The notes beneath the pieces are model-generated. The model was given only the letters and a program-made list of their open reading frames with translations. It made no database searches and was not told the DNA's origin. DNA of 42,538 bases from Desulfobacterales bacterium (lineage in GTDB: Bacteria; Desulfobacterota; Desulfobacteria; Desulfobacterales; SURF-7): the NCBI GenBank assembly GCA_028277765.1, contig JANQFQ010000055.1:1-42538 (forward strand), given 5' to 3'. Numbering within the stretch: position 1 is the first letter of the stretch; each line of letters begins with the position of its first letter. A program made the translations under genes and the position numbers. Positions 1 to 7,158 of this stretch are shown here, piece by piece.

Positions 1-780
1 CACTGGGCTGCAACATTCATAGTTCCAAAAGACGGGGCTGATATTCAATTTGACCGGTTATCAAATTATATCAGGATATACCCAATGGGACCAGCGAAAC
101 ACACAAGAACAACCAGCGATGACTGGCCGTTTCTATATATACGACCCAACCATTTTCCATGGGGCTACCTTATCGTTTTGTGCGGAATACTGATTTTTAC
201 TTTTGCAATGATTCCAAGTGCTTTTGGCGGAAAATCCTTTAGACGCGATTTTGATCCAGCGCTTTTTTTTATGGGAGCAGCATTCCTGCTTATTGAAACA
301 AGCGGAGTGACCAGCCTTTCGCTTCTTTTCGGCTCAACATGGCTTGTGAATTCCGCAATTTTTTTCGGCATACTTACCACAGTGCTTGCAGCAAACCTTT
401 TTGTTATTCATTTTAAGCTGAAGAATGAGCTCCCGTGGTTTGTCTGCCTTTTTATATCAGCTGGAATTCTACATGCTGTTAATATCTCAGAACTCAACAA
501 CTTTTCGCTGATGACCAGAGGAATTGCCGGTGGACTCCTTTATGGCATTCCAATAGGTTTTGCAGGTATCATCGTGTCAATAATGCTGTCTCGGGCAAGT
601 TCTCCGGCAGCATCTCTTGGATCAAATCTGCTCGGAGCAGTGATTGGAGGATGTCTAGAATACTCCTCTATGGTAATTGGCCTTTCCGCTATTGTACAAA
701 TTGCAATATTATTGTACCTTACAGCTCTTTTATTCTGCTACAAGAGCAACAAAACAGCTGCCCAGCAATTGTCAGCTTGA
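1..780 (+). CDS. C-terminal part of a polytopic membrane protein (spermidine-synthase-like fusion family)
   Basis: The frame is open from base 1, so the start lies outside the window; the first internal ATG (85) is unlikely to be the true start. About eight hydrophobic helices are visible. The piece begins with a short soluble stretch containing TSDDWPFLYIRP, followed by helices and phrases such as FFMGAAFLLIET and GGCLEYSSM. A DDWPFLY segment followed by helices resembles the C-terminal half of large membrane proteins that carry a spermidine-synthase-like methyltransferase domain, but that domain would be upstream and is not seen. The family call comes from recalled motifs only. Alternatives are any other multi-pass membrane protein. 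Confidence 0.5.
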   Translation, partial: HWAATFIVPKDGADIQFDRLSNYIRIYPMGPAKHTRTTSDDWPFLYIRPNHFPWGYLIVLCGILIFTFAMIPSAFGGKSFRRDFDPALFFMGAAFLLIETSGVTSLSLLFGSTWLVNSAIFFGILTTVLAANLFVIHFKLKNELPWFVCLFISAGILHAVNISELNNFSLMTRGIAGGLLYGIPIGFAGIIVSIMLSRASSPAASLGSNLLGAVIGGCLEYSSMVIGLSAIVQIAILLYLTALLFCYKSNKTAAQQLSA

Positions 781-854
781 CGGGTCAGGATAATTTATAT
801 TAACCTGAAATCGCCAAACTTAAAGGAAACAGATTATTTGTATGGGGGTGATTC

Positions 855-1622
855 ATGGATTTTACAGGAATAATTTTAGAAAAAAAAGATCATGCAGGGA
901 TCCTGACATTAAATAGACCCCCGGTCAATGCGGTTAATCTAAAGACTCTGGAAGAGATAGAATCCGCTCTTGATGATCTGGAAAATAATAGTGACGTTCG
1001 GGTTGTTATTATCACAGGCGCAGGTGAAAAAAGCTTTTCAGCAGGGTTTGATGTCAGTGAGGCAGGTCAATCAGACATAACAGTGCCAAAGGGACAAGCC
1101 GTATGGACCCGGATAGATCGTTTTGAAAAACCGGTTATCGCGGCGATCAATGGTTTTGCGCTTGGTGGCGGGTGTGAGCTAGCGCTTGCCTGCCATTTCA
1201 GGATCATGACAGATAATCCTGATATCAGGATCGGCCTGACAGAACTGAACCTCGGTATTATACCCGGCTGGGGAGGAACCCAGCGGATGGCAAGACAGTT
1301 GGGAAAATCGAGGGCGCTTGACCTGATCCTCTTCAGCAGAAAATTAACACCCGGTGAAGCGCTTAAGATTGGCCTTGTTGACAGAATCAGTTCCGGTGAA
1401 GTGATAAATGACGCTCTTGATATGGCGGCAGGGCTTTCAACAAGACCGCCTCTGGCGGTTGCACGTGTGTTGCGTGCTATATCCGCCGGCGAATACAGAG
1501 GTATTGATGAAGGGCTCAGGATCGAGCTTGACGGATGTATGAAAGCAGGCCGGTCTGAAGATGCAGCTGAAGGTTTCACTGCTTTTCTTGAGAAAAGGGA
1601 TCCTGTCTTTAAAGGAAAGTAA
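855..1622 (+). CDS. Enoyl-CoA hydratase/isomerase family protein (crotonase)
   Basis: A 255-residue single-domain crotonase, normal length for the family, which hydrates 2-enoyl-CoA or shifts its double bond in the cytoplasm. The CoA-binding and oxyanion-hole regions are visible as GAGEKSFSAGFDV (residues 55-67) and NGFALGGGCELA (100-110). Both acid/base glutamates of hydratases are present: Glu108 in GGGCE and Glu130 in LTELNLG, matching Glu144 and Glu164 of the rat enzyme. IIPGWGGTQR follows. The ATG at 855 is preceded by a GGGGGTGA ribosome-binding site. The substrate cannot be read from sequence; no thiolase, acyl-CoA dehydrogenase or ligase lies beside it, so it looks like a stand-alone beta-oxidation-type enzyme. 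It is not adjacent to the CoA-dehydratase operon at 7.1-11.5 kb, although a functional link is possible. Confidence 0.9.
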   Translation: MDFTGIILEKKDHAGILTLNRPPVNAVNLKTLEEIESALDDLENNSDVRVVIITGAGEKSFSAGFDVSEAGQSDITVPKGQAVWTRIDRFEKPVIAAINGFALGGGCELALACHFRIMTDNPDIRIGLTELNLGIIPGWGGTQRMARQLGKSRALDLILFSRKLTPGEALKIGLVDRISSGEVINDALDMAAGLSTRPPLAVARVLRAISAGEYRGIDEGLRIELDGCMKAGRSEDAAEGFTAFLEKRDPVFKGK

Positions 1623-1776
1623 GCGCTATAGAAGGTCTGTCCAGGACTTTCGGCAGAATCACCTTCCTGCACGCATTATAACATAAAAAACACTTGAATT
1701 AATTGTAAAATTTATCTAACTATATAATAACTATGTTTTATACCTTAAGAATGCTTTTTACCAACTCGGAACGGTT

Positions 1777-1980
1777 ATGTTGAAAGAGACGATCATAAAA
1801 TCAAAAATTGTCTCGGCACCTAAACTGGGACTGGGTGTGAAGACGTTTCTTTTTTCACATCCAATTCTGGCTCTAGGTTGCGCATGGGCGGTTAAAGCCT
1901 GCCTTGTTTATGCTGGTTACAAGTGGTTCGTGAACGCAAAGATGAAACACCGTACCATGTGCCGGGAAAATAATATATAA
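1777..1980 (+). CDS. Small single-span membrane protein, unknown
   Basis: A 67-residue frame with one hydrophobic stretch (about residues 24-51, FLFSHPILALGCAWAVKACL and onward) and a basic C-terminus (KMKHRTMCR). This suggests a small inner-membrane protein. It ends 31 bases before the next gene on the same strand, so the two may be co-transcribed. The ribosome-binding site is weak (CGGAACGG upstream of the ATG). I recognise no family. It is kept because its composition is protein-like and it is placed tandem with 2012-3232, but it could be spurious. Confidence 0.5.
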   Translation: MLKETIIKSKIVSAPKLGLGVKTFLFSHPILALGCAWAVKACLVYAGYKWFVNAKMKHRTMCRENNI

Positions 1981-2011
1981 GCTGATTTCCGGATGACTGT
2001 GAGGAACTGAA

Positions 2012-3232
2012 ATGGATCCGATAGGACCTGTTGTTAAGATTATTGAAGAATATAACTGCCCGTGTTATCTGCTGGATGATGAGTTGAACATGTCAGGTGA
2101 AGTTATTTCCCGTTCCAGTGAACATCTTCCCTGTGAAGATTTGAGAAAAGATCTGGTAGAGATAGCTAAAAATGTTGCTGAAGACAGTGAACTGGAAGTT
2201 GAATTCAAAGAGGTAATGTTTAATTGCAGCGGGTGTGATGGGCTAATCAGGATTGAATACAGCAAAGAATTTGCGGAGGATATGGAGACACCTGAAGCTG
2301 AAACAGATCAGGCTGTTGAAGGGGCTGCTGCGAACATAGAAACAGCGGAAACTTCTGAAACTGCTGAAACCGAGGATAGTCCAAAAACCGTTGAAACATC
2401 AGAAGCTGTTGTTACAAGTGAGACTGAAGAGGATAAAAAAGAAGAGGTTAAGAAAAAAGAACAACCTCCCAAGCCTGATAAAGAAACAGTCCTAAATAAT
2501 ATTTCAAGAATGCTCAGCAAGTTTTCATTGTTTCGAACTCTGAGCAAGGTTGAGATTAAGGAGCTTGTGGGATTTTTAAAGCTTGGCCAGTTTAAACAGG
2601 ATGAAATTGCGATTAGTAAAGGGGATGCCGGGAAGTCTCTTTACATTATTACATCAGGTAAAGTGGAAGTTGTTGATGAGGAAGGAAAAAACATCGCTTT
2701 TCTTGAAAAGGGCGAAGTCTTTGGAGAAATGAGCCTGCTGAGCGGAAGCCCGGCCGCTGCTACGGTTCTGGTTAACGAACCCACAAAAGTGTTAAGCATG
2801 AACAGCAGGATTTTTAATAATGTCCTTCACAAATATCCTTCCCTCCAGATGTATTTGGCGAAGCTGATTACCAATAGACTTGCGGGGATAAACCAGGAAA
2901 GATCAGCGGTTCTCGCGCCGATGATGAATGGCAGTTTTCCTGAAATTTCCATGTCAGAACTTTTTCAGGCATATCATTTGCGGGAGAAGACAGGTGTTAT
3001 ATCCATGATGCTGAACAAGACACTGGCAAGTGTCTCCTTTAACAAGGGGAAACTTGTCAACGCCAATTTCGATCAGAATAACGGCACAGACGCTTTTTAT
3101 GAAATATTAAAAGAAAGAAGCGGCACCTTTGAATTTATCCCGGGTCTTCCCCCAAAGGAGATGGATGCCCCTGAACTCGGGCATTTTATGTGCCTTTTAA
3201 TGGAAGGACTTGGAAAAGCTGATTCTGAATAA
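2012..3232 (+). CDS. Cyclic-nucleotide-binding-fold and DUF4388 signalling protein
   Basis: A 406-residue cytoplasmic protein in three parts. Residues 1-90 form a small cysteine-containing domain (Cys16, 18, 41, 72, 75). Residues 90-155 are an acidic low-complexity linker rich in repeated Glu-Thr-Ala/Ser. Residues 165-290 form a cNMP-binding fold (LFRTLSKVEIKELV, YIITSGKVEVV, FGEMSLLSGSPAAATV). Residues 308-380 match the DUF4388/PATAN domain (GSFPEISMSELFQAYHLREK, then VSFNKGKLVNANF). The phosphate-binding cassette lacks the usual Arg that contacts the cyclic phosphate (SPAAATV where receptors have PRxATV), so ligand binding is doubtful and the fold may act as a protein-interaction module. 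No DNA-binding domain is present. The ATG at 2012 follows GAGGAACTG. The convergent neighbour is CheC-like, fitting a signalling role. Confidence 0.8.
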   Translation: MDPIGPVVKIIEEYNCPCYLLDDELNMSGEVISRSSEHLPCEDLRKDLVEIAKNVAEDSELEVEFKEVMFNCSGCDGLIRIEYSKEFAEDMETPEAETDQAVEGAAANIETAETSETAETEDSPKTVETSEAVVTSETEEDKKEEVKKKEQPPKPDKETVLNNISRMLSKFSLFRTLSKVEIKELVGFLKLGQFKQDEIAISKGDAGKSLYIITSGKVEVVDEEGKNIAFLEKGEVFGEMSLLSGSPAAATVLVNEPTKVLSMNSRIFNNVLHKYPSLQMYLAKLITNRLAGINQERSAVLAPMMNGSFPEISMSELFQAYHLREKTGVISMMLNKTLASVSFNKGKLVNANFDQNNGTDAFYEILKERSGTFEFIPGLPPKEMDAPELGHFMCLLMEGLGKADSE

Positions 3233-3346
3233 CCCCCATCGTTGCACAAATAATCTAACCTAATAGTTTAGAAAATCAAGTATAGTTCAGGACAAATAAG
3301 GTAAGCCGCTATTGTTCATCTGCCCACTTCAACTCCAGGCCGTGAC

Positions 3347-3979
3347 TCACTCGTAAGAAACCATAAAATCGTTAAGGGCTTTGCATAACCATTCAATCGA
3401 TTCTTCATTGGTCAGGAGTAATAAAAAACCACTAAAATCGAGCTGCTTGAGTTTAAAGGCCATTTTCATGCTGATGGCTATCTGTGATGGATCAATGCTT
3501 TTAAAAATATCGCCCTTTGAATCCAGAAACTGCGGAGATGAATAGTTTACTGAAGAATCAAGAAGTTCTGATATCTTTCCTATGCATGCACCAATCAGAA
3601 TATTTCCAATTTCCAGGAGCGTGTCTTTTTCAAGTTTTACATCAGGCAGGAGGTCAGAGGAGTCATGCTGTTCCTTATCGAGCAGTCTTGACTGGAGATA
3701 ATTACCTGCCATACCAGGAAGTAAAAGGATGCCGGATCCATCTAGATCACCGCTGAATTCCTGCTCAATGATACTACTGTTTTTATCTTTCAAGACTGCA
3801 TTTTGAAAGTGTTCCGTAAGTTCCAGTATACTTATTACCTGGATGTCAGGTACCTTTAATTCAACATACAGGCCGATAGTATCAAACAAGGATGCTGTGG
3901 CATTACCGAAAGCGATGTTCATTATTTCGCCTAAAATATCCTTGTCTCCGTCAGAAAAAAGGTAATCTTTGTCATTCAT
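3347..3979 (-). CDS. CheC/CheX-family chemotaxis phosphatase-like protein
   Basis: A 210-residue protein with the two repeated half-sites typical of CheC, which dephosphorylates CheY-P: a first motif at about residues 13-28 (KDILGEIMNIAFGNATASL) and a second in the C-terminal half (TLLEIGNILIGACIGKISEL). Each contains the Glu and the Asn three residues later (ExxN) used for catalysis in the family, so both sites look usable. Between them lies a CheX/CheC-like beta core (GILLLPG). No CheD, CheY or receptor gene is nearby. It converges with the cNMP-fold gene (stop to stop, about 115 bases apart). A short AGGT precedes the ATG. It could instead be a CheC-like regulator outside classical chemotaxis. 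Confidence 0.75.
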   Translation of the reverse strand: MNDKDYLFSDGDKDILGEIMNIAFGNATASLFDTIGLYVELKVPDIQVISILELTEHFQNAVLKDKNSSIIEQEFSGDLDGSGILLLPGMAGNYLQSRLLDKEQHDSSDLLPDVKLEKDTLLEIGNILIGACIGKISELLDSSVNYSSPQFLDSKGDIFKSIDPSQIAISMKMAFKLKQLDFSGFLLLLTNEESIEWLCKALNDFMVSYE

Positions 3980-4210
3980 TGATTTTTATACCTGAAAAAT
4001 TTTATTCATAGAGTGTTATATTTTTTGTAGTGGCAACACTAACATTACTTGGCGTATAAATCAATTTAGAAAAGGGAGATAATCGTTTATTTGTTTGTTG
4101 TTTGTAAGGAATTATACTGACCTGTTTCATAATTACTTGAAAAATAACTGAAAAAAACATTATAGTAAACTCTGATGATGTCATTAAACTCATAAAGAGG
4201 TGTCATAAAA

Positions 4211-5326
4211 ATGATAGTAGGAATTCTAAAGGAAATAATGGAAGCGGAGAACCGTGTATCCATGACACCCGCGGGTGTTGAGATGCTTAAACAGAAAGGG
4301 CATAAGATTTTAATAGAAAAAGGCGCGGGCAGGAAGAGCGGTTTTCCGGACAGCGCTTATAAAAAGGCAGGAGCAACAATTTCCGCTTCTCCAAAAACAG
4401 TGTTCAAACGGGCGGAAATGGTAATGCATGTAAAAGAACCGCTCCCCCCAGAATATAAACTTATCAGGAAGGATCAGATTGTTTTTACATTTCTCCATCT
4501 TGCCGCAAAAAAAGATCTTACAGATGCGTTGATTAAAAGCGGTGCCGCAGCCATAGCATATGAAACCATTCAAAAGAAAGATGGGGCATTGCCCCTCCTG
4601 ACACCCATGAGTGAAGTTGCTGGTCGGATGTCGATTCAAGAGGGCGCGAAATATCTTGAAATGACCCATGGTGGCAGCGGGGTTCTATTGAGCGGTGTAC
4701 CAGGCGTAAAACCCGGGATGGTTGTGATTCTCGGGGGCGGAGTGGCTGGCATAAACGCTGCGAGGATAGCCTGCGGTATTGGTGCACGGGTATATCTTCT
4801 TGAAGTTAATAATGAACGCCTTCGTTATCTGAGTGATGTGATGCCAAGCAACTGCTTCCCTGTGATGTCCAGCCCGGCGAAAATTCGTGAACTGATTAAA
4901 GAGGCTGATCTTGTTGTCGGCGCGGTACTGATCCCTGGCGCAAAGGCCCCAAAGTTAATTACGCGCAAGATGTTGAAAACCATGAAAAAAGGCGCTGTGA
5001 TTGTTGACATTGCGGTTGATCAGGGAGGGTGTATTGAAACCACAAAGCCGACAACACATACTGATCCGATATATATAGTGGACGATATTGTGCATTACTG
5101 CGTGGCGAATATGCCTGGCGCTGTGGCAAGGACATCCACACAGGCCCTGACAAACGCTACATTCTCATATGCTGTTGAGATCGCTGATAAGGGCTGGAAA
5201 AAAGCGGCGTATGAGAATCTTGAGATCGCGCATGGTGTGAACACGGCAGAAGGGGAGGTGACATGTAAAGGGGTTGCCGAAGCTTTTGGACTGGCGTATA
5301 CGCCAGTTGATACACTTCTGGGCTGA
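4211..5326 (+). CDS. ald: Alanine dehydrogenase
   Basis: A full-length (371-residue) NAD-dependent L-alanine dehydrogenase, interconverting alanine with pyruvate and ammonia in the cytoplasm. The N-terminal catalytic domain begins MIVGILKEIMEAENRVSMTP, with substrate-binding Arg15. The VKEP lysine (Lys75) and the FLHLA histidine (His96) match the pyruvate-binding and catalytic residues. The Rossmann motif is VVILGGGVAG (residues 171-180). The family segment VDIAVDQGG with the catalytic Asp is followed by NMPGAVARTSTQALTNAT. The start is fixed by AGAGGTG seven or so bases before the ATG. It stands alone; the 22-bp-arm inverted repeat at 5416-5489 follows and could help end its transcript. In an anaerobe it may serve alanine use as carbon and nitrogen source or amino-group recycling. 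Confidence 0.95.
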   Translation: MIVGILKEIMEAENRVSMTPAGVEMLKQKGHKILIEKGAGRKSGFPDSAYKKAGATISASPKTVFKRAEMVMHVKEPLPPEYKLIRKDQIVFTFLHLAAKKDLTDALIKSGAAAIAYETIQKKDGALPLLTPMSEVAGRMSIQEGAKYLEMTHGGSGVLLSGVPGVKPGMVVILGGGVAGINAARIACGIGARVYLLEVNNERLRYLSDVMPSNCFPVMSSPAKIRELIKEADLVVGAVLIPGAKAPKLITRKMLKTMKKGAVIVDIAVDQGGCIETTKPTTHTDPIYIVDDIVHYCVANMPGAVARTSTQALTNATFSYAVEIADKGWKKAAYENLEIAHGVNTAEGEVTCKGVAEAFGLAYTPVDTLLG

Positions 5327-5415
5327 ATAATCGTCATAAAAGAGATTTTATTCTGCAGTCTGTATCAGAATGACATCCTGCAATTTTTATAATAATAAGT
5401 GATGTCCAGAAGGAC

Positions 5416-5489
5416 GGTGGGCACAGCCCACCCTACAAATTCTAATTACAGATAGTATAAATTATGCTGTAGGGTGGGCTGTGCCCACC
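5416..5489. repeat. Long inverted repeat, GTAGGGTGGGC family
   Basis: Two perfect 22-base arms (5416-5437 and 5468-5489) separated by 30 bases. The arm core is GTAGGGTGGGCTGTGCCCAC, which is itself partly self-complementary (GTGGGC...GCCCAC). A third copy of the same 22-mer occurs alone at 16542-16563, so this is a dispersed family. As RNA the pair forms a very strong hairpin that could block or terminate transcription behind ald. I have seen this kind of repeat in many bacterial genomes, but its mobility is not shown here. Confidence 0.85.
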
Positions 5490-5537
5490 AGCTTTTGCTG
5501 GTAAGAGAATGAATTACATTTTTTAAGAAATGATGGC

Positions 5538-5657
5538 TAGAGATAACCGATCCTCTCCACCTCTGCCTCGTAGCTCTTGCCGCTGATGTAAGGAACGGCG
5601 CAGATGTTTAAGCCAAATTTCTCGTAAAGAAAAAGCCCATCACTTTCTAGTGTCATG
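5538..5657 (-). pseudogene. 3' remnant of an unidentified gene, truncated at the MITE-like element
   Basis: Reading the minus strand into the TAG at 5538-5540 gives a protein-like C-terminus: DGLFLYEKFGLNICAVPY, then ISGKSYEAEVERIGYL. Its composition is unlike the repeats around it. The protein-like character stops where the terminal inverted repeat of the adjacent element begins (about 5647), and a TAA lies in frame just upstream of that. I read it as the last 35 or so codons of a gene whose front has been lost. I do not recognise the family. Confidence 0.4.
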
Positions 5658-5833
5658 TCAAGCCATTAATATCGTATTGACATTAATGGAAACAGAAGAA
5701 CTGGGTTTACATAGAAGCCTCTTAATCGAAATCGGGATCGAAATCGCTTTCGGGATCGACTTTTTCGATTTCGATCCCGATTTCAATAACGATTATCCCA
5801 AAATACGTCGTTTCATTATTGACACGACACTAG
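5647..5833. mobile_element. MITE-like element with 15-bp terminal inverted repeats
   Basis: A 187-base element bounded by CTAGTGTCATGTCAA (5647-5661) and TTGACACGACACTAG (5819-5833); the ends match at 14 of 15 positions as inverted repeats. Inside are a hairpin with CCATTAAT/ATTAATGG arms and a second, perfect 19-base inverted repeat: GAAATCGGGATCGAAATCG at 5728-5746 and its complement at 5766-5784. No transposase is encoded, so it would be non-autonomous. The right end supplies the TAG stop of the upstream minus-strand gene and the left end truncates the remnant at 5538-5657. Target duplication is not obvious, because CTAG is part of both ends. Confidence 0.65.
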
Positions 5834-6687
5834 CTCTCAAAGAAAAGACGCGTCCGGTCAATTTTCTTTGTTTTTGAACTGAATTCAAAAAAGCCAACGC
5901 CTTTAACTTTTTTTCCGTCTACATCAGCCTCAAACGTGCAGGATGTATTATATCCAGCGGACATGAGCTTTGACACGGACAGTTTTATATCAACCTGGTT
6001 GAGAAAGGATTCCGGGGAACAAGCGGCGGATCCAGCGGGAAACTCAATGCCAGCCGCTTCTGGCGTAAATAGTTTTTGGAGCTTATCTCCATTTTTTGAG
6101 TTGACAGCATCCATAAAACTGCTGACACTGTTTTTACCTTTTTGGTAAATACCTCTGAAACCTTTTGAAAAACCGATACCGCCGCTTATGCCCATATATT
6201 TCATCATTCTGAAGCTCATGGCTGTCATGGTGGAAAACCCGGCAAAACCTTTCCCTAAAATCTGGCGGATCATGGCAGGGAGTTCCCAGTAGGCTCCCAG
6301 CCTGCAGACTTTGAGTTCTCCTTTTTCATCAATCATCTGGTAAATAAGGTGCATGGGAACGTTCGTTTTAAGACCTGTGGACATGACCAGGTCAAGGGTG
6401 AGGTCCCGGACAACGCTAAAGTCAGCGACAATATCATTATCAATATTAAAGGATATTTTGTTAGGGGCGATAAAGTTGTCGTAGAACCTTTTTAGTGGTG
6501 CATTACCCCTTTTCCCAGTTTTATGGTCAAAGGGACCGCTGATATGAGGGGTAGACCCAACTGGATCCTCTACTACATTGTATTCACCGAAAATGGAAAG
6601 CCAGGCCTCCTTGTCATGAACTGCAACCGCAGCAGGGGAGGCATTGGCGACAGCGAGAAAATCTTCACGGGAAAATTTCTGGGCCAT
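5830..6687 (-). CDS. NTF2/SnoaL-like protein, function unknown
   Basis: A 285-residue cytoplasmic protein that appears to contain two NTF2-like (SnoaL or ketosteroid-isomerase fold) units: residues about 10-140 (start FSREDFLAVANASPAAV, with EDPVGS and YDNFIAPNKISFNI) and about 190-285 (SFMDAVNSKNGDKLQKLF, then VKGVGFFEFS and RTRLFFES). This fold typically has an opening helix followed by an LF or FTPEA stretch, as seen at LQKLFTPEAAG. The start is supported by AGAGGA before the ATG. The TAG stop lies inside the terminal repeat of the adjacent MITE-like element, so a few native C-terminal residues may have been lost. No enzymatic activity can be assigned; proteins of this fold range from isomerases and hydrolases to non-catalytic binding domains. 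Confidence 0.6.
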   Translation of the reverse strand: MAQKFSREDFLAVANASPAAVAVHDKEAWLSIFGEYNVVEDPVGSTPHISGPFDHKTGKRGNAPLKRFYDNFIAPNKISFNIDNDIVADFSVVRDLTLDLVMSTGLKTNVPMHLIYQMIDEKGELKVCRLGAYWELPAMIRQILGKGFAGFSTMTAMSFRMMKYMGISGGIGFSKGFRGIYQKGKNSVSSFMDAVNSKNGDKLQKLFTPEAAGIEFPAGSAACSPESFLNQVDIKLSVSKLMSAGYNTSCTFEADVDGKKVKGVGFFEFSSKTKKIDRTRLFFES

Positions 6688-7158
6688 GGGGGGTCCTCTT
6701 TATTCGGTTTTAAAACCAGGTCCTTAGGAACTGTCCATAGATTCTGCTGTAAGCAGGAGACAGCATTGGCGGGCCTATAATCAATGAAACGGACGAGCCA
6801 ACCTGTATCGTGCCTGATACGGACCTGGTTACTGGTTTCTAGATCCTGGATCCTAGATGAACGACAGGAAAGGGCTAAGGATATAGCGCTTAGGGTTGCT
6901 GAGACCTATGGCAATGCTTTTACTCTCCGTTCTTTCTCTTCACTCTCAGCTTTCTAGTATTCCCGTTAAGCAACAGCGGGATCTACGTTTATCAGGCTCT
7001 ACGTTGCTTCGCAACGACCAGCCATCTAGCATTCCCGCTAAAAACAGCGGGATCTCCGCTTCGCTACGACCAGCCACCTAGCATCTAGTATCAAGTGTTA
7101 GCTAATATCGTATCCTTTTCCTTGGGTATACAAGGACGGTCCCTTTGGCCCCGGTATT
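6688..7158. other. Intergenic region with imperfect palindromes
   Basis: 471 bases between two minus-strand genes. It shows a small hairpin (GTATC...GATAC around 6806-6820), the AACCAGGTCC/GGACCTGGTT pair at 6714-6723 and 6821-6830, and the tandem hairpin repeat at 6954-7077. A short hairpin CCTTG-GGTATA-CAAGG (7120-7135) lies just past the stop of the Fe-S protein gene, but without a U-tract. No convincing gene was found; several short frames here have repeat-derived composition. Confidence 0.6.
6954..7077. repeat. Two tandem hairpin-containing repeat units
   Basis: Two imperfect direct copies (about 6954-7025 and 7026-7077). Each begins CTAG(T/C)ATTCCCG, contains a CCCGYT...AGCGGG hairpin and ends with ACGACCAGCCA. 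The first copy carries an extra 20 or so bases. A third partial start (CTAGCATCTAGTATC) follows. It looks like a REP-type extragenic repeat. Both hairpins could form in RNA or in single-stranded DNA. Confidence 0.7.

Larger units (their letters stand above)
5327..5829. other. Gene-poor repeat region downstream of ald
   Basis: About 500 bases without an intact gene. It holds a long inverted repeat (5416-5489), a 3' gene remnant on the minus strand (5538-5657) and a MITE-like element (5647-5833), each listed separately. A 75-codon plus-strand frame at 5650-5877 is a by-product of the palindromic repeat and is not a gene. Confidence 0.7.

Noticed and set aside
4002-4193. 63-codon minus-strand frame upstream of ald
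   Set aside because: No ribosome-binding site, low-complexity composition, and it overlaps the likely promoter region of ald.
3980-4210. TGGCA...TT-like sequence before ald as a sigma-54 promoter
   Set aside because: Spacing and the -12 element do not fit.
5416-5489. CRISPR-like or phage attachment site reading of the long inverted repeat
   Set aside because: Only an inverted pair is present, with no spacer array, integrase or tRNA nearby.
5650-5877. 75-codon plus-strand frame
   Set aside because: It is generated by the internal palindrome of the MITE-like element (repetitive Ile-Glu-Ile and Phe-Asp-Phe stretches).
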